The translations under genes were made by a program, and so were the position numbers. The notes under the pieces are model-generated. The model saw only the letters and a program-made list of their open reading frames with translations, did not search any database and was not told the DNA's origin. From Methanobrevibacter sp. YE315 (GTDB lineage: Archaea; Methanobacteriota; Methanobacteria; Methanobacteriales; Methanobacteriaceae), in contig NZ_CP010834.1 of the NCBI RefSeq assembly GCF_001548675.1, positions 841,501-905,500 on the forward strand: a DNA stretch of 64,000 nt, in the 5' to 3' direction. Positions 9,256 to 18,621 of the stretch are shown here, piece after piece. Numbering within the stretch: position 1 is the first letter of the stretch; each line of letters begins with the position of its first letter.

Positions 9256-12200
9256 ATGACTAAAAACGAAAAAGCGTTAAAAGACGATGAAGAATATCTC
9301 GAAGGAGAGTTTGATGCTGGTAGGGAAGCATTAACAGCCGAGGAGGTATCTGAAAAATACACCGTTGCAGAATTGAAATACATTTTAAAAGAAAACGGTT
9401 TAAAAGTTTCAGGCAAAAAGCAAGAACTCGTTGAAAGAGTTTTACCTATCTTAAATAATGATTCAAGTGAAACCTCTGGTGAAGATGTGGCGGATGATTC
9501 CAAAGCAACAGAAAAAGCAAAAACATTTAAAGTTAAAAAAGTAGTTTCAGCAGAAACTGAAGATTATGGTTCTGAAGATGATGAGAGTCTACTTTTCCCA
9601 GTAAATGATGAGATGTTAAGTTCTGTACTTAGCATTTATGGGATAAATTATGAGGATCTGCCTATTAAAGACAAAATATTTATGAAAGATAATATCAATT
9701 TAAATATTCAAGGCTTTACTCAAAACGGTATAATCATGTCTGATTCTACCATGTCAATTGTGGCAGCTTCAGATTCTTCAAATATTGATTTGAAAATGAA
9801 TATTCCTGAAGTTTCCTATAGTGACTTTGAAAGTACCATCTTTACATTTAAAGATCTTGATTTATCTATTCTGCCTAGTTCAAGTCCACAGACTCTTGAG
9901 TTTTCAGCAATTATGGACAGTTTGGAGATAATAACTGAAACAAATTATGTAAATTTAAAAGGTCTAAATCTGTTTTTCAAATCTTTCGCTGATGAAAGGG
10001 GTGTACGTTTAGATATTGATATAAAAAGCTTCATATATCCAGATCTTGATGCAACCATTAAATTTGAAGATCTTGATTTTAATCTGTCAATAGGATTGGA
10101 CGGACAAAGTCTTGATGTATCAGTGAATTTGCCTAAATTAAATCTCCTAAACAAAAACTATAGGGTGGACTTATCTGATTTAAATCTGAATATCTTGCTA
10201 CCGGATACAGAAGTATCAAGTCTTGATTTATCCATATTGATGTCAGATTTCCATTACACAAACTTTGATGATGTTGTTATTGATATGGATAATGTAGATG
10301 TATCACTTGAACCTATTTCAGATTTGAATAACATTAATGTAATTATTCGTATGGATGGAATGGATGCAATTGGCTTGAATTCTTTCGATGAATTGTTCCC
10401 AATGATGAACATCACTAGTGTAACCTTTAAAAACCCTACTGATGATTCTGAATCACTCATTAAGCTGACTGCCCTTATGTCCCTTTTAGATATTTTCAAA
10501 AATATGGATTTAATCAGCATTGGCAACCTATTGAGTTCAGGATTTGACCTTGATACTTACACCCGTAATATGTCTGATAAATATAAACGTTCTTCATATG
10601 GTGATGTTATTGATATTTCTGGTGCAGAGGCATCAGATTCCGATGATTCAGGCTTTGATTTAGGTGCTGTATTTGCAAACTGTGATTATTCAGGTTTAAG
10701 TGCAATTGAGCTTGATTTAACTGGATTGCTTGATTCATTAGATATTGATTTGGCCGAGTTCGGCATTGATGTGTCAGATTATGACTTGTCTTCAATCAGC
10801 TTGTCAGACCTTATTGATACATTAAGCAGTTCTGATTTTGTCAAGTCTGCTATTGCGGCTGTGTCAAAATTATTCAGCCTTGACTTTGATGGCTTTGACA
10901 TGTCCAGTCTTGTAGTTAGTTTTGATGTAGATAACTTTGATCCGTCTGGTCTGTTAGATAGTCTTAATTTATCCGGCTTGGATATTTCCGGCATTATGGA
11001 TATGTTCAGTAATTTAGATTTAGGTAGCGTATTTAAAAACTGTGATTATTCATGTTTAGGTGCAATTAAGCTTGATTTAACAGGATTACTTGATTCATTA
11101 GGTATTGATTTGGCCGAGTTCGGCATTGATGTGTCAGGTTATGACTTGTCTGCAATCAGCTTGGCAGATGTTGTCGGTATCGTAAGTAATCTTGATTTTG
11201 ACATGTCTACTATTTTATCTATGTTAAAATTATTCGGTCTTAACTTAGATGACATTGACCTTTCTGGCTTAATAGCCAGTTTTGATGTGGAAAACTTTGA
11301 CATCTCCAGTTTATTGGCCAGTCTTAATTTATCCGACTTGGACATTGCAGGCATTATGGATATGTTAACCAATTCAGATCTTGATCTTGCAGACGTATTT
11401 GAAAACTGTGATTATTCATGTTTAGGTGCGATTGTACTTGATTTAACAGGATTACTTGATTCATTAGGCATTGATTTGGCCGATTTAGGCATTGATCTGT
11501 CAGATTATGACTTGTCTGCAATCAGCTTGGCAGATGTTATTGGCATCTTGGGCAATCTTGAATTTGACATGTCCACCATTTCAGCTCTGTTAAAATTATT
11601 CGGTCTTGATTTAGATGAGCTTAATATTTCTGATTTAGTAGCCAGTTTCGATGCAGAAAACTTTGATTTAGCCAGTTTGTTGGATAGTCTTGATTTATCC
11701 AACTTGGACCTTTCCCTTATTGGAGATATGTTCGCCAATTCGAAAATTGATTTCGCTGGAGTATTCGAAAACTGTGATTATTCAAACTTGGATGGACTTG
11801 TGCTTAATTTATCCGGATTGATTGATTCATTTGGCATTGATTTGGCTGATTTAGGCATTGATGTGTCAGATTATGATTTATCTGCAATCAGCTTGCCAGA
11901 TGTCATTGATATCTTAAACAATTCTGATTTCGACATCTCTAAGTTTGACCTGTCCAGCATTGAGTTTGACGGTATTAAACTGTCTGATTTAATAGCCAGT
12001 CTTGATGTAGAAAACTTTGATTTAGCAGGCTTCTTAGATAGTCTTAATTTATCCGACTTGGATATTGCCGGCATTATGGATATGTTCACCAATTCCGATC
12101 TTGATCTTGCAGGCGTATTTGAAAACTGTGATTATTCATGTTTAGGTGCGATTGTGCTTGATTTATCCGGTTTGATTGATTCATTAGGTATTGATTTGGC

Positions 12201-13518
12201 TGATTTGGGCATTGATGTGTCAGATTATGACTTGTCTGCAATCAGCTTGTCAGACATTATTGGTATCTTGGGCAATCTTGATCTTGACATGTCCACTGTT
12301 TCAGCTCTGTTAAAATTATTCGGTCTTGACTTGGATGACCTTGACCTGTCCGGTCTAATATCCAGTTTTGATGCAGAAAACTTTGACATATCCACTTTAT
12401 TAGAGAGTCTTAATTTATCTGACTTGGACATTTCCGCTATTTTGGGCATGTTCACTAATTTAGATTTAGCCAGCATATTTGAAAACTGTGATTATTCATG
12501 TTTAGGTGCGATTGTGCTTGATTTATCCGGTTTGGTTGATTCATTGGGTATTGATTTGGCTGAGTTCGGCATTGATGTGTCAGATTATGATTTGTCTGCA
12601 ATCGGCTTGTCAGATGTTATTGGCATCTTAAATAATGCTGATTTTGACATGGAAACTATTATTGCCATGTTAAAGCTATTCGGCCTTGACTTGGATGGAA
12701 TTGATTTGTCAGGTTTAATAGCCAGTTTCGACTCAGATAACTTTGATTTATCCGCTTTATTGGCTAGCCTTAATTTATCTGACTTGGATATTTCAGGCAT
12801 TACAGATATGTTCGGCAATATGGATGTTGATTTTGCGGACATATTCGAAAACTGTGATTATTCCTGTTTAAATGCGATTGTGCTTGATTTATCCGGTTTG
12901 GTTGATTCATTGGGTATTGATTTGGCTGAGTTCGGCATTGATGTGTCAGATTATGATTTGTCTGCAATCGGCTTGTCAGATGTTATTGATATCTTAACCA
13001 ATTCTGATTTCATCAACACAGCTATTGCAGTTATCTCAAAAGCATTCAGCCTTGACTTTGATAATTTCGATATGTCTGGTTTAATAGCCAATTTCGATTC
13101 AGAAAACTTTGACATGTCAGGTATATTGAATGGTCTTGATTTATCCAGCTTGGGTATTTCCGGAATTTCAGATAACTTCGATATGAATGGATTCGACTTA
13201 ACAGAAGTCTTGAATGGTCTTGTAAGCATGTTCATTGATAAAACTTTTCCGGATGCCTCACACAATGAATTAATTTGCGAGTCAGATTCATTCAATCTTG
13301 AATCCTTAAACAAGTTATTTGATATGTCTTTCATTAATGGACAATTAAAAGTATGTATTGATGATGAGTTGGTATTCGAAGGAGATACAACCGATGATTT
13401 AACACAGGAAATATTTGAAATCATTGAAGAATGTCTTGGCGAACATGAAATAACTGTGGAATTCACAGATAGTGAAGGAAAATCCGATAATTATGCAGAA
13501 AAAATAGTAGTGGAATAA
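9256..13518 (+). CDS. Giant acidic repeat protein with N-terminal SAP motif, no signal peptide
   Basis: Four parts are visible in the 1420 residues. (1) Residues about 36-67 match a SAP motif (TVAELKYILKENGLKVSGKK), which binds nucleic acid in other proteins. (2) Residues about 140-430 contain four or five loose units of about 42-45 residues built of alternating hydrophobic/Asp strands (VDLSDLNLNILLPD). (3) Residues about 470-1310 hold seven repeats of 118-122 residues, each with FENCDYSCLGAIVLDLSGLI, GIDVSDYDLSAI and DLDLSGLIASFD. (4) The last 85 residues look like a beta-sandwich domain (NGQLKVCIDDELVFEGD). The protein is extremely Asp-rich, with two conserved Cys per repeat in most units. 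There is no signal peptide or membrane segment, unlike other giant proteins here. The start ATG follows GGAAATGAT. The function is unknown; a structural or filament-like role is a guess. Confidence 0.85.
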   Translation: MTKNEKALKDDEEYLEGEFDAGREALTAEEVSEKYTVAELKYILKENGLKVSGKKQELVERVLPILNNDSSETSGEDVADDSKATEKAKTFKVKKVVSAETEDYGSEDDESLLFPVNDEMLSSVLSIYGINYEDLPIKDKIFMKDNINLNIQGFTQNGIIMSDSTMSIVAASDSSNIDLKMNIPEVSYSDFESTIFTFKDLDLSILPSSSPQTLEFSAIMDSLEIITETNYVNLKGLNLFFKSFADERGVRLDIDIKSFIYPDLDATIKFEDLDFNLSIGLDGQSLDVSVNLPKLNLLNKNYRVDLSDLNLNILLPDTEVSSLDLSILMSDFHYTNFDDVVIDMDNVDVSLEPISDLNNINVIIRMDGMDAIGLNSFDELFPMMNITSVTFKNPTDDSESLIKLTALMSLLDIFKNMDLISIGNLLSSGFDLDTYTRNMSDKYKRSSYGDVIDISGAEASDSDDSGFDLGAVFANCDYSGLSAIELDLTGLLDSLDIDLAEFGIDVSDYDLSSISLSDLIDTLSSSDFVKSAIAAVSKLFSLDFDGFDMSSLVVSFDVDNFDPSGLLDSLNLSGLDISGIMDMFSNLDLGSVFKNCDYSCLGAIKLDLTGLLDSLGIDLAEFGIDVSGYDLSAISLADVVGIVSNLDFDMSTILSMLKLFGLNLDDIDLSGLIASFDVENFDISSLLASLNLSDLDIAGIMDMLTNSDLDLADVFENCDYSCLGAIVLDLTGLLDSLGIDLADLGIDLSDYDLSAISLADVIGILGNLEFDMSTISALLKLFGLDLDELNISDLVASFDAENFDLASLLDSLDLSNLDLSLIGDMFANSKIDFAGVFENCDYSNLDGLVLNLSGLIDSFGIDLADLGIDVSDYDLSAISLPDVIDILNNSDFDISKFDLSSIEFDGIKLSDLIASLDVENFDLAGFLDSLNLSDLDIAGIMDMFTNSDLDLAGVFENCDYSCLGAIVLDLSGLIDSLGIDLADLGIDVSDYDLSAISLSDIIGILGNLDLDMSTVSALLKLFGLDLDDLDLSGLISSFDAENFDISTLLESLNLSDLDISAILGMFTNLDLASIFENCDYSCLGAIVLDLSGLVDSLGIDLAEFGIDVSDYDLSAIGLSDVIGILNNADFDMETIIAMLKLFGLDLDGIDLSGLIASFDSDNFDLSALLASLNLSDLDISGITDMFGNMDVDFADIFENCDYSCLNAIVLDLSGLVDSLGIDLAEFGIDVSDYDLSAIGLSDVIDILTNSDFINTAIAVISKAFSLDFDNFDMSGLIANFDSENFDMSGILNGLDLSSLGISGISDNFDMNGFDLTEVLNGLVSMFIDKTFPDASHNELICESDSFNLESLNKLFDMSFINGQLKVCIDDELVFEGDTTDDLTQEIFEIIEECLGEHEITVEFTDSEGKSDNYAEKIVVE
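10654..13170 (+). repeat. Seven tandem intragenic repeats of 354-366 bp
   Basis: The anchor TGTGATTATTC starts at 10681, 11041, 11407, 11773, 12127, 12487 and 12853, giving spacings of 360, 366, 366, 354, 360 and 366 bp. All are multiples of three, so the frame is kept. Some neighbouring units share long identical DNA (the segments after 12120 and 12480), suggesting recent unequal crossing over or gene conversion. Confidence 0.9.
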
Positions 13519-13715
13519 TTTTCACTATTATTCATTATTTTTTTTTTAAAAGAATCAAATTTAAATTTAATTTTTTTTTTAATAGTTAATATCTTTCTAA
13601 ATTAATCGTAAATGCTGACGATAAAAATTGAGTCCTTATTATAATCAACAATATCATCAATGATTTGAGGTAATAATGCAACAACTTCCAATGCTATAAA
13701 CAATTTTACATGGAT

Positions 13716-13859
13716 ATGCAATTGATGTTAATCAAGAGAGGAGACATTTCAACTGAAAAGATGGAAATATGTCAATTAATTTAACATAACTGTTCAAGAA
13801 GTCTCAGGCTGCTTAAAGCCGGAGAAGTTCAAGGGCAGGGGTCTGTAAAATTTAAATAA
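13716..13859 (+). pseudogene. Short degraded open frame upstream of the AraC gene
   Basis: The 13519-13881 gap begins with two T10-11 runs (likely terminator of the repeat gene). After that, one frame reads MQLMLIKRGDISTEKMEICQ, then a single in-frame stop, then SRSLRLLKAGEVQGQGSVKF to a stop at 13857. The continuity through one stop suggests a decayed gene, perhaps the end of a small helix-turn-helix protein. The family is not identifiable. Confidence 0.3.
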
Positions 13860-13881
13860 AACTCATCTCAAATTTAAGTAT

Positions 13882-14832
13882 ATGAATGAAAATCTTTATG
13901 GAATGTTTGATAAGGTTTTACAATCCGAATTTTCAATTATAGAAGAAGCTTCAAAAAAGACAATTGAGTTAGGAAAAGATGCCAAATATGGAAAAATGGA
14001 AACTTACTCGTTATTTGATGGAGTTATCATTGCTTTTATGGACATTAACATTGACAATATTGATAATGTGTTTTTTGAAGATAAACTTCCTTCCCGTTTA
14101 CTTCAAATCAACCATTGTGCTAAAGGTAGATACTCATATGCAATAGGCGATGATAAGATTGTTTATTTTGGAAAAGGTGATTTGTGCGTTAGCATATATG
14201 ATTTAACAAAGACAGTTTCCGATTTTCCTTTGGGATATTATGAAGGTTTGGAGATTTTCATTGATGTTGATGTTGCAAATGAGCATATCAAAGAACTTAT
14301 TCCTGATTTTGATTTAATTGAGCTATATGAAAGTTTAGAAAAATCTAAAGGTTATAAGTTAGTTAGAGCAAATGAAAAAATCGACCATGTAATCGGTGAG
14401 TTGTATTGTGTCGATGAGCGAATTAAAGAACCTTATTTCAAATTAAAGTGTTTGGAGTTACTGTTATTTGTCTCTATTGCTAATGAATCAAAAATGGAAT
14501 CACTTTCCCTTTCCAAAAGACATGTTGATATAGTTGAAAGTGTCAAAGATGATTTGATCAATGATTTGGAAAGCAAGATTACAATTGATGAGCTGGCAGA
14601 TAGATACGATGTAAGTAAAACCACCTTGAAGAATTGCTTTAAGGAAGTTTATGGAAAACCTATTTTTAAATGGAGAAAAGAGTACAAACTTGATTATGCT
14701 TGCCGACTGATTGAAGAAGGCCATCTTTCCATTTCAGAAATCTCTAAAATGGTGGGATATTCTTCACCATCAAAATTTAGCCAGGCATTTAAGGACTATG
14801 TCGGCTGCACACCTTCAGAGTATAAAAAATAG
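13882..14832 (+). CDS. AraC-family transcriptional regulator
   Basis: Residues about 230-316 form the double helix-turn-helix DNA-binding domain of the AraC/XylS family (ITIDELADRYDVSKTTLKNCF, then ISEISKMVGYSSPSKFSQAF and the closing GCTPSEYKK). The first 200 residues are a divergent ligand-sensing half without a named match. AraC regulators are bacterial in distribution and rare in archaea, so transfer is likely. The gene sits directly upstream of the ABC/ECF island in the same direction, as yersiniabactin-type import genes sit beside YbtA in enterobacteria, so control of that island is the natural inference. An AT-rich box (AAATTTAAATAAA) about 30 bp before the ATG, with no ribosome binding site, suggests a leaderless transcript. 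Confidence 0.88.
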   Translation: MNENLYGMFDKVLQSEFSIIEEASKKTIELGKDAKYGKMETYSLFDGVIIAFMDINIDNIDNVFFEDKLPSRLLQINHCAKGRYSYAIGDDKIVYFGKGDLCVSIYDLTKTVSDFPLGYYEGLEIFIDVDVANEHIKELIPDFDLIELYESLEKSKGYKLVRANEKIDHVIGELYCVDERIKEPYFKLKCLELLLFVSIANESKMESLSLSKRHVDIVESVKDDLINDLESKITIDELADRYDVSKTTLKNCFKEVYGKPIFKWRKEYKLDYACRLIEEGHLSISEISKMVGYSSPSKFSQAFKDYVGCTPSEYKK

Positions 14833-14865
14833 TTTTTGTCTTTTTGGTATATTTTTTGTCTTTTT
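14833..14865 (+). terminator. Two TTTTTGTCTTTTT repeats after the AraC gene
   Basis: The 13-mer occurs at 14833-14845 and 14853-14865, exactly 20 bp apart. T-rich tandem blocks right after a stop codon most simply act as an archaeal terminator. A regulator-binding role for the 20-bp phased repeats cannot be excluded. Confidence 0.4.
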
Positions 14866-14946
14866 AGTTCAAATAAATATATATACTTATTTTAAAAGAA
14901 GTTAATAATGAAAATAAGGTATATTTAATTATTTTTTTACAAAAAC

Positions 14947-15009
14947 TTTTAGGATTATTCTTTTATCTATTTTTAAGATATTTTAAAGAATTGTCCTTTT
15001 AGGATTATT
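14947..15009 (+). promoter_or_regulatory. Direct repeats upstream of the ABC/ECF operon
   Basis: TTTTAGGATTATT occurs at 14947-14959 and again at 14997-15009, with starts exactly 50 bp apart, close to five helical turns. AraC-type activators typically bind direct repeats on one DNA face, and an AraC gene lies just upstream. The assignment as its binding site is an inference. Confidence 0.4.
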
Positions 15010-15016
15010 TTAAATT

Positions 15017-15032
15017 TTTAGGTATACCTAAA
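15017..15032 (+). promoter_or_regulatory. 16-bp palindromic operator candidate before the ABC/ECF operon
   Basis: TTTAGGTATACCTAAA is a perfect palindrome, 22 bp before the ATG at 15054. A plausible TATA element (TTTTAAATT at 15008-15016) precedes it, so the palindrome lies between TATA box and transcription start, a typical repressor position. The pattern resembles TTAGGnnnnCCTAA sites of DtxR/IdeR-type metal regulators. Confidence 0.6.
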
Positions 15033-15053
15033 TTAAATTTTAAGGAGTTTATT

Positions 15054-16844
15054 ATGTCAAATACTCAAAGTAAAAATAAATTTATACGATTATTGAATTA
15101 TTCGGGCAATTATAAGTATTTATCAATCTTAGGTATGATATTATCGGCTTTAAGTGCAATATGCCTATTAATTCCATTTATATACATATGGGATGTTGTC
15201 AATGCCCTTCTGGCTGCTGCTCCAAACTTCTCTCAAGCACAGAACTTGGAGACCTATGCATTTAATGCGTTTGCTTTTGCAATTGCGGGAATTGTTTTGA
15301 ACTTTTTCGGTTTAATGGGCACTCACTTATCTGCATTTAAAAACGAGAAAAACATGAAGGATGCAGCTATCAATCATTTGCTTAAACTGCCTTTGGGGTA
15401 TTTCTCAAATCATACCAGTGGAGGAATTAGAAAAGTAATTGACTTCAGCACTTCAAAAACTGAAACATTTTTAGCTCATCAATTATTTGATCTGACAGGA
15501 GCTATTATAACTCCGATAGCATTTATTATATTGTTATTCAGTTTTGATTGGCTTTTAGGCTTAATATGCTTGATTCCAATTATTTTATGTTTCATATTTA
15601 TGTATCCTATGTTTTCCGCCGAATCCCAGAATATTATGGTTCAGTATCAAACATATCTCGAAAAGATGAACGGTGAAGCCGTTGAATATGTTAGGGGAAT
15701 TCCAGTTACAAAGGCATTCCAGCAAAGTGTATATTCATTTAAAAACTTTATCGATGCAATTAGGAATTATGCAAAGTTTTCAGCTAATTACTCATTGTCT
15801 ACTCAGCTTCCAATGACAGCTTTTACAGTATCCATCAATGGATTTTTTGCGCTTTTGATTCCTGCGGGAATATTGCTTGCAGGGTCTGTAGTTGATAAGA
15901 AATTCTTGGCGGATTTCATGTTCTATATAATATTCACACCGATTTGCGCTGTAATGATGAACAAGATTATGACAGTTTCACAAGATTGGATGTTGGCAAG
16001 CCATGCTTTGGAAGGCATTGAAGAAATTTTAAATGAAAAGCCTTTAGTCGAAGCAGTCAATCCTCAAAAACCTAAAAATCATTCAATTGAATTTGAAGGA
16101 GTCTATTTTGACTATGAAAAGACTAGTGGTGATGAACATATCCTAAATGATGTTAATTTAAAAATCAATGAAAATGAAACTGTTGCATTAGTCGGACCTT
16201 CTGGGGGCGGTAAAACAACAATAGCATCATTAATTCCAAGATTCTGGGACGTTGATGAAGGTTCTATTAAAGTCGGCGAAGTAGATGTAAGGGATATATC
16301 AACAAAAGATTTGATGGAAAATATTTCATTCGTATTCCAAAATACAACCTTATTCAAAGATTCAATTTACAATAATGTGGCTATTGGCCGTAAAGGAGCC
16401 TCAAGAGAAGATGTTAAAAAAGCATTAAGTTTAGCTCAATGTGATGATATCATTGAGGAATTGCCGGATGGAATCGATACTGTGATTGGAACTGAAGGAA
16501 CCTATCTTTCAGGAGGTCAACAACAAAGGATTGCTCTTGCAAGAGCAATACTTAAAGATGCTCCAATTATCATTTTAGACGAAGCTACTGCATTAGCCGA
16601 TCCAGAAAACGAATACATGATTCAAAAGGCAATTTCTCAAATCACTATGGACAAAACAGTAATCATGATTGCACATAGATTGTCCACTGTTAAAAATGTA
16701 GATAGAATCTATGTAGTTGAAAATGGACGAATTGTAGAAGAGGGCAATCACAGCAGTCTTGTTGAAGATGAAGGCCTTTATTCAAGAATGTGGGATGAAT
16801 TTAACCAGTCAATTCAATGGAAAGTAAAAAGTGAGGTGGCATAA
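15054..16844 (+). CDS. ABC half-transporter, IrtA/YbtP-like (membrane plus ATPase domains)
   Basis: Residues about 15-300 carry six membrane spans of a type IV ABC exporter fold, followed by a nucleotide-binding domain. It has Walker A GPSGGGKTT near 381, signature LSGGQQQR near 486, Walker B IIILDEATALADPENE and an H-loop (MIAHRLST). The ALADPENE variant of the usual SALD motif is, from memory, typical of the siderophore-importing IrtA/YbtP group, which uses an exporter fold for uptake. It pairs with the next gene, whose ATG follows its stop with no gap, so the two should form a heterodimer. TAAGGAG at 15041-15047 sets the start. The metallophore substrate is an inference from family resemblance and context. 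Confidence 0.88.
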   Translation: MSNTQSKNKFIRLLNYSGNYKYLSILGMILSALSAICLLIPFIYIWDVVNALLAAAPNFSQAQNLETYAFNAFAFAIAGIVLNFFGLMGTHLSAFKNEKNMKDAAINHLLKLPLGYFSNHTSGGIRKVIDFSTSKTETFLAHQLFDLTGAIITPIAFIILLFSFDWLLGLICLIPIILCFIFMYPMFSAESQNIMVQYQTYLEKMNGEAVEYVRGIPVTKAFQQSVYSFKNFIDAIRNYAKFSANYSLSTQLPMTAFTVSINGFFALLIPAGILLAGSVVDKKFLADFMFYIIFTPICAVMMNKIMTVSQDWMLASHALEGIEEILNEKPLVEAVNPQKPKNHSIEFEGVYFDYEKTSGDEHILNDVNLKINENETVALVGPSGGGKTTIASLIPRFWDVDEGSIKVGEVDVRDISTKDLMENISFVFQNTTLFKDSIYNNVAIGRKGASREDVKKALSLAQCDDIIEELPDGIDTVIGTEGTYLSGGQQQRIALARAILKDAPIIILDEATALADPENEYMIQKAISQITMDKTVIMIAHRLSTVKNVDRIYVVENGRIVEEGNHSSLVEDEGLYSRMWDEFNQSIQWKVKSEVA

Positions 16845-18590
16845 ATGATATCTGAATATTTTGTTGAAAGATTCGGACTTACAAAAGAAGGTTCGGATAA
16901 TCTGATTAAGGGAATCATCTACACAGCACTTTTAAACATTGCATTCATGTTACCGGTTGGTTTATATGCATTACTACTTTACATGTGGGTAGAACCATTA
17001 ACCGGTGGAGAAATCATTGAACCAAACCTTGGAATGTTTATCGTATTGATATTGATTGTTTTAGGAATTATCTTTGCATTGGCATGGAAACAATATCACT
17101 TCGTATTCAATACAACCTACACAGAAAGTGAAAACAGAAGGATTAATCTTGGTGAAAACTTAAGAAAACTTCCGTTATCATTCTTTGAAAACAGGGACTT
17201 GGCGGATTTAACTGCAACAATCATGAATGACTGTACAGACTTGGAACATGTTTTCTCACATGCAATTCCACAATTGCTCGGTTCAATTATTTCATTAGTT
17301 CTTGTTGCAATAGGACTGCTAACCTTTGATTGGAGGCTAGCCATTGCACTATTATGGCCTGTTCCGGTAGCATTTGCAATATTGTATGCTTCAAAGATTC
17401 TCATCTATAAAGGTGGAAGAATTGTCATGGAAGACCTGCTTGATTGTGGAGATACAATGCAGGAATGCATAGAATCTGTCAGGGATTTGAAATCATACAA
17501 CTATCAGGATGAATACTATGGAAAAATTTCCAGTTTAACTTCCAAAATTGAAAAGTCAAGAATCAAAGCAGAACTGATGGCATCTGCTGGAGTAATTACC
17601 GGCAAAGTAGTTTTAAATCTAGGAATAGTTTCAGTGATTCTTTTAGGGTCATACTTGATTATGAATTCACAGGTGTCACTATTTACACTTTTGATATTCC
17701 TGATAGCTTCTGCTACAATCTATGCTCCTGTTGAGAATGGATTGATGTTTTTATCTGAAATATTGATGATGGATATAAAAATTGACAGGACCAAGGAAAT
17801 AGAATCATTAGTTGTTGAAGAAGGATTGACAGAATATTCCTTGAACGGCTATGATATTGAATTTAAGAATGTCGATTTCAATTATGATGATTTGAAAAAT
17901 GTTTTAACTGATATTAATTTCACAGCAAAACAAGGTGAAGTCACTGCACTTGTAGGACCTTCAGGAGGTGGAAAATCAACAGTTTCCAAACTTGCTGCAA
18001 GATTCTGGGATCCTGTTTCAGGTGAAGTAATTTTGGGAGGTCAGGATTTATCAAAACTCGATAGTGAGAAACTTTTAGAAAACTTTTCAATAGTTTTCCA
18101 GGATGTAATATTGTTTAATACTTCAATTTTGGAAAATATTCGAGTCGGTAAGAAAGATGCAACTGATGAAGAGGTAATTGAAGCAGCAAAGCTTGCAGAA
18201 TGTGATGAATTTGTCTCAAAACTTCCAGATGGATACGATACTGTCATCGGTGAAAATGGTGAGCTATTGTCTGGCGGTCAAAGGCAAAGAATTTCAATTG
18301 CAAGGGCAATGCTTAAAGATGCCAATGTAATTCTTTTGGATGAAGCAACATCATTTTTGGATGTTGAAAACGAATCCAAAATTCAAAAGGCATTATCTGA
18401 GCTAATAAGAAACAAAACTGTCATAATTATTGCTCATAGGATGCGTACAATAGCTAATGCCGATAAGATTGTTGTTCTCGATGAAGGTAGAATCGTTGAG
18501 CAAGGTTCACCTGATGAGTTGATAGCTCAAAATGGACTATTTAAGAAAATGGTTGATTTACAAAATTTAAGCGGGGAATGGGTAATCTAA
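16845..18590 (+). CDS. ABC half-transporter, IrtB/YbtQ-like
   Basis: Partner of the preceding half-transporter. About six membrane spans in residues 20-300 are followed by an ATPase domain with GPSGGGKST near 371, FQDVILFNTSI (Q-loop), LSGGQRQRIS near 475, VILLDEATSFLDVENE and IIIAHRMRT. Both halves keep the catalytic Glu after Walker B, so both sites look competent. The start codon immediately follows the upstream stop, with GAGGTGG inside the upstream gene as ribosome binding site, indicating tight coupling and equal expression. The family includes multidrug exporters as well as siderophore importers. The AraC neighbour and the downstream ECF genes favour uptake, but export of a product cannot be ruled out from sequence. 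Confidence 0.88.
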   Translation: MISEYFVERFGLTKEGSDNLIKGIIYTALLNIAFMLPVGLYALLLYMWVEPLTGGEIIEPNLGMFIVLILIVLGIIFALAWKQYHFVFNTTYTESENRRINLGENLRKLPLSFFENRDLADLTATIMNDCTDLEHVFSHAIPQLLGSIISLVLVAIGLLTFDWRLAIALLWPVPVAFAILYASKILIYKGGRIVMEDLLDCGDTMQECIESVRDLKSYNYQDEYYGKISSLTSKIEKSRIKAELMASAGVITGKVVLNLGIVSVILLGSYLIMNSQVSLFTLLIFLIASATIYAPVENGLMFLSEILMMDIKIDRTKEIESLVVEEGLTEYSLNGYDIEFKNVDFNYDDLKNVLTDINFTAKQGEVTALVGPSGGGKSTVSKLAARFWDPVSGEVILGGQDLSKLDSEKLLENFSIVFQDVILFNTSILENIRVGKKDATDEEVIEAAKLAECDEFVSKLPDGYDTVIGENGELLSGGQRQRISIARAMLKDANVILLDEATSFLDVENESKIQKALSELIRNKTVIIIAHRMRTIANADKIVVLDEGRIVEQGSPDELIAQNGLFKKMVDLQNLSGEWVI

Positions 18591-18621
18591 TTCCCTTTTA
18601 AAAATTATAGGAGAAAAAATT

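Noticed and set aside
10681-12863. Regularly spaced repeats considered as a CRISPR array
   Set aside because: Units are 354-366 bp, keep a single reading frame and lack short identical repeats with unique spacers.
10607-13466. Ladder of minus-strand open frames opposite the repeat gene
   Set aside because: They recur with the repeat period, have Ser/Lys-rich shadow composition and no ribosome sites; they are mirror frames of the plus-strand Asp/Leu/Ser repeats.
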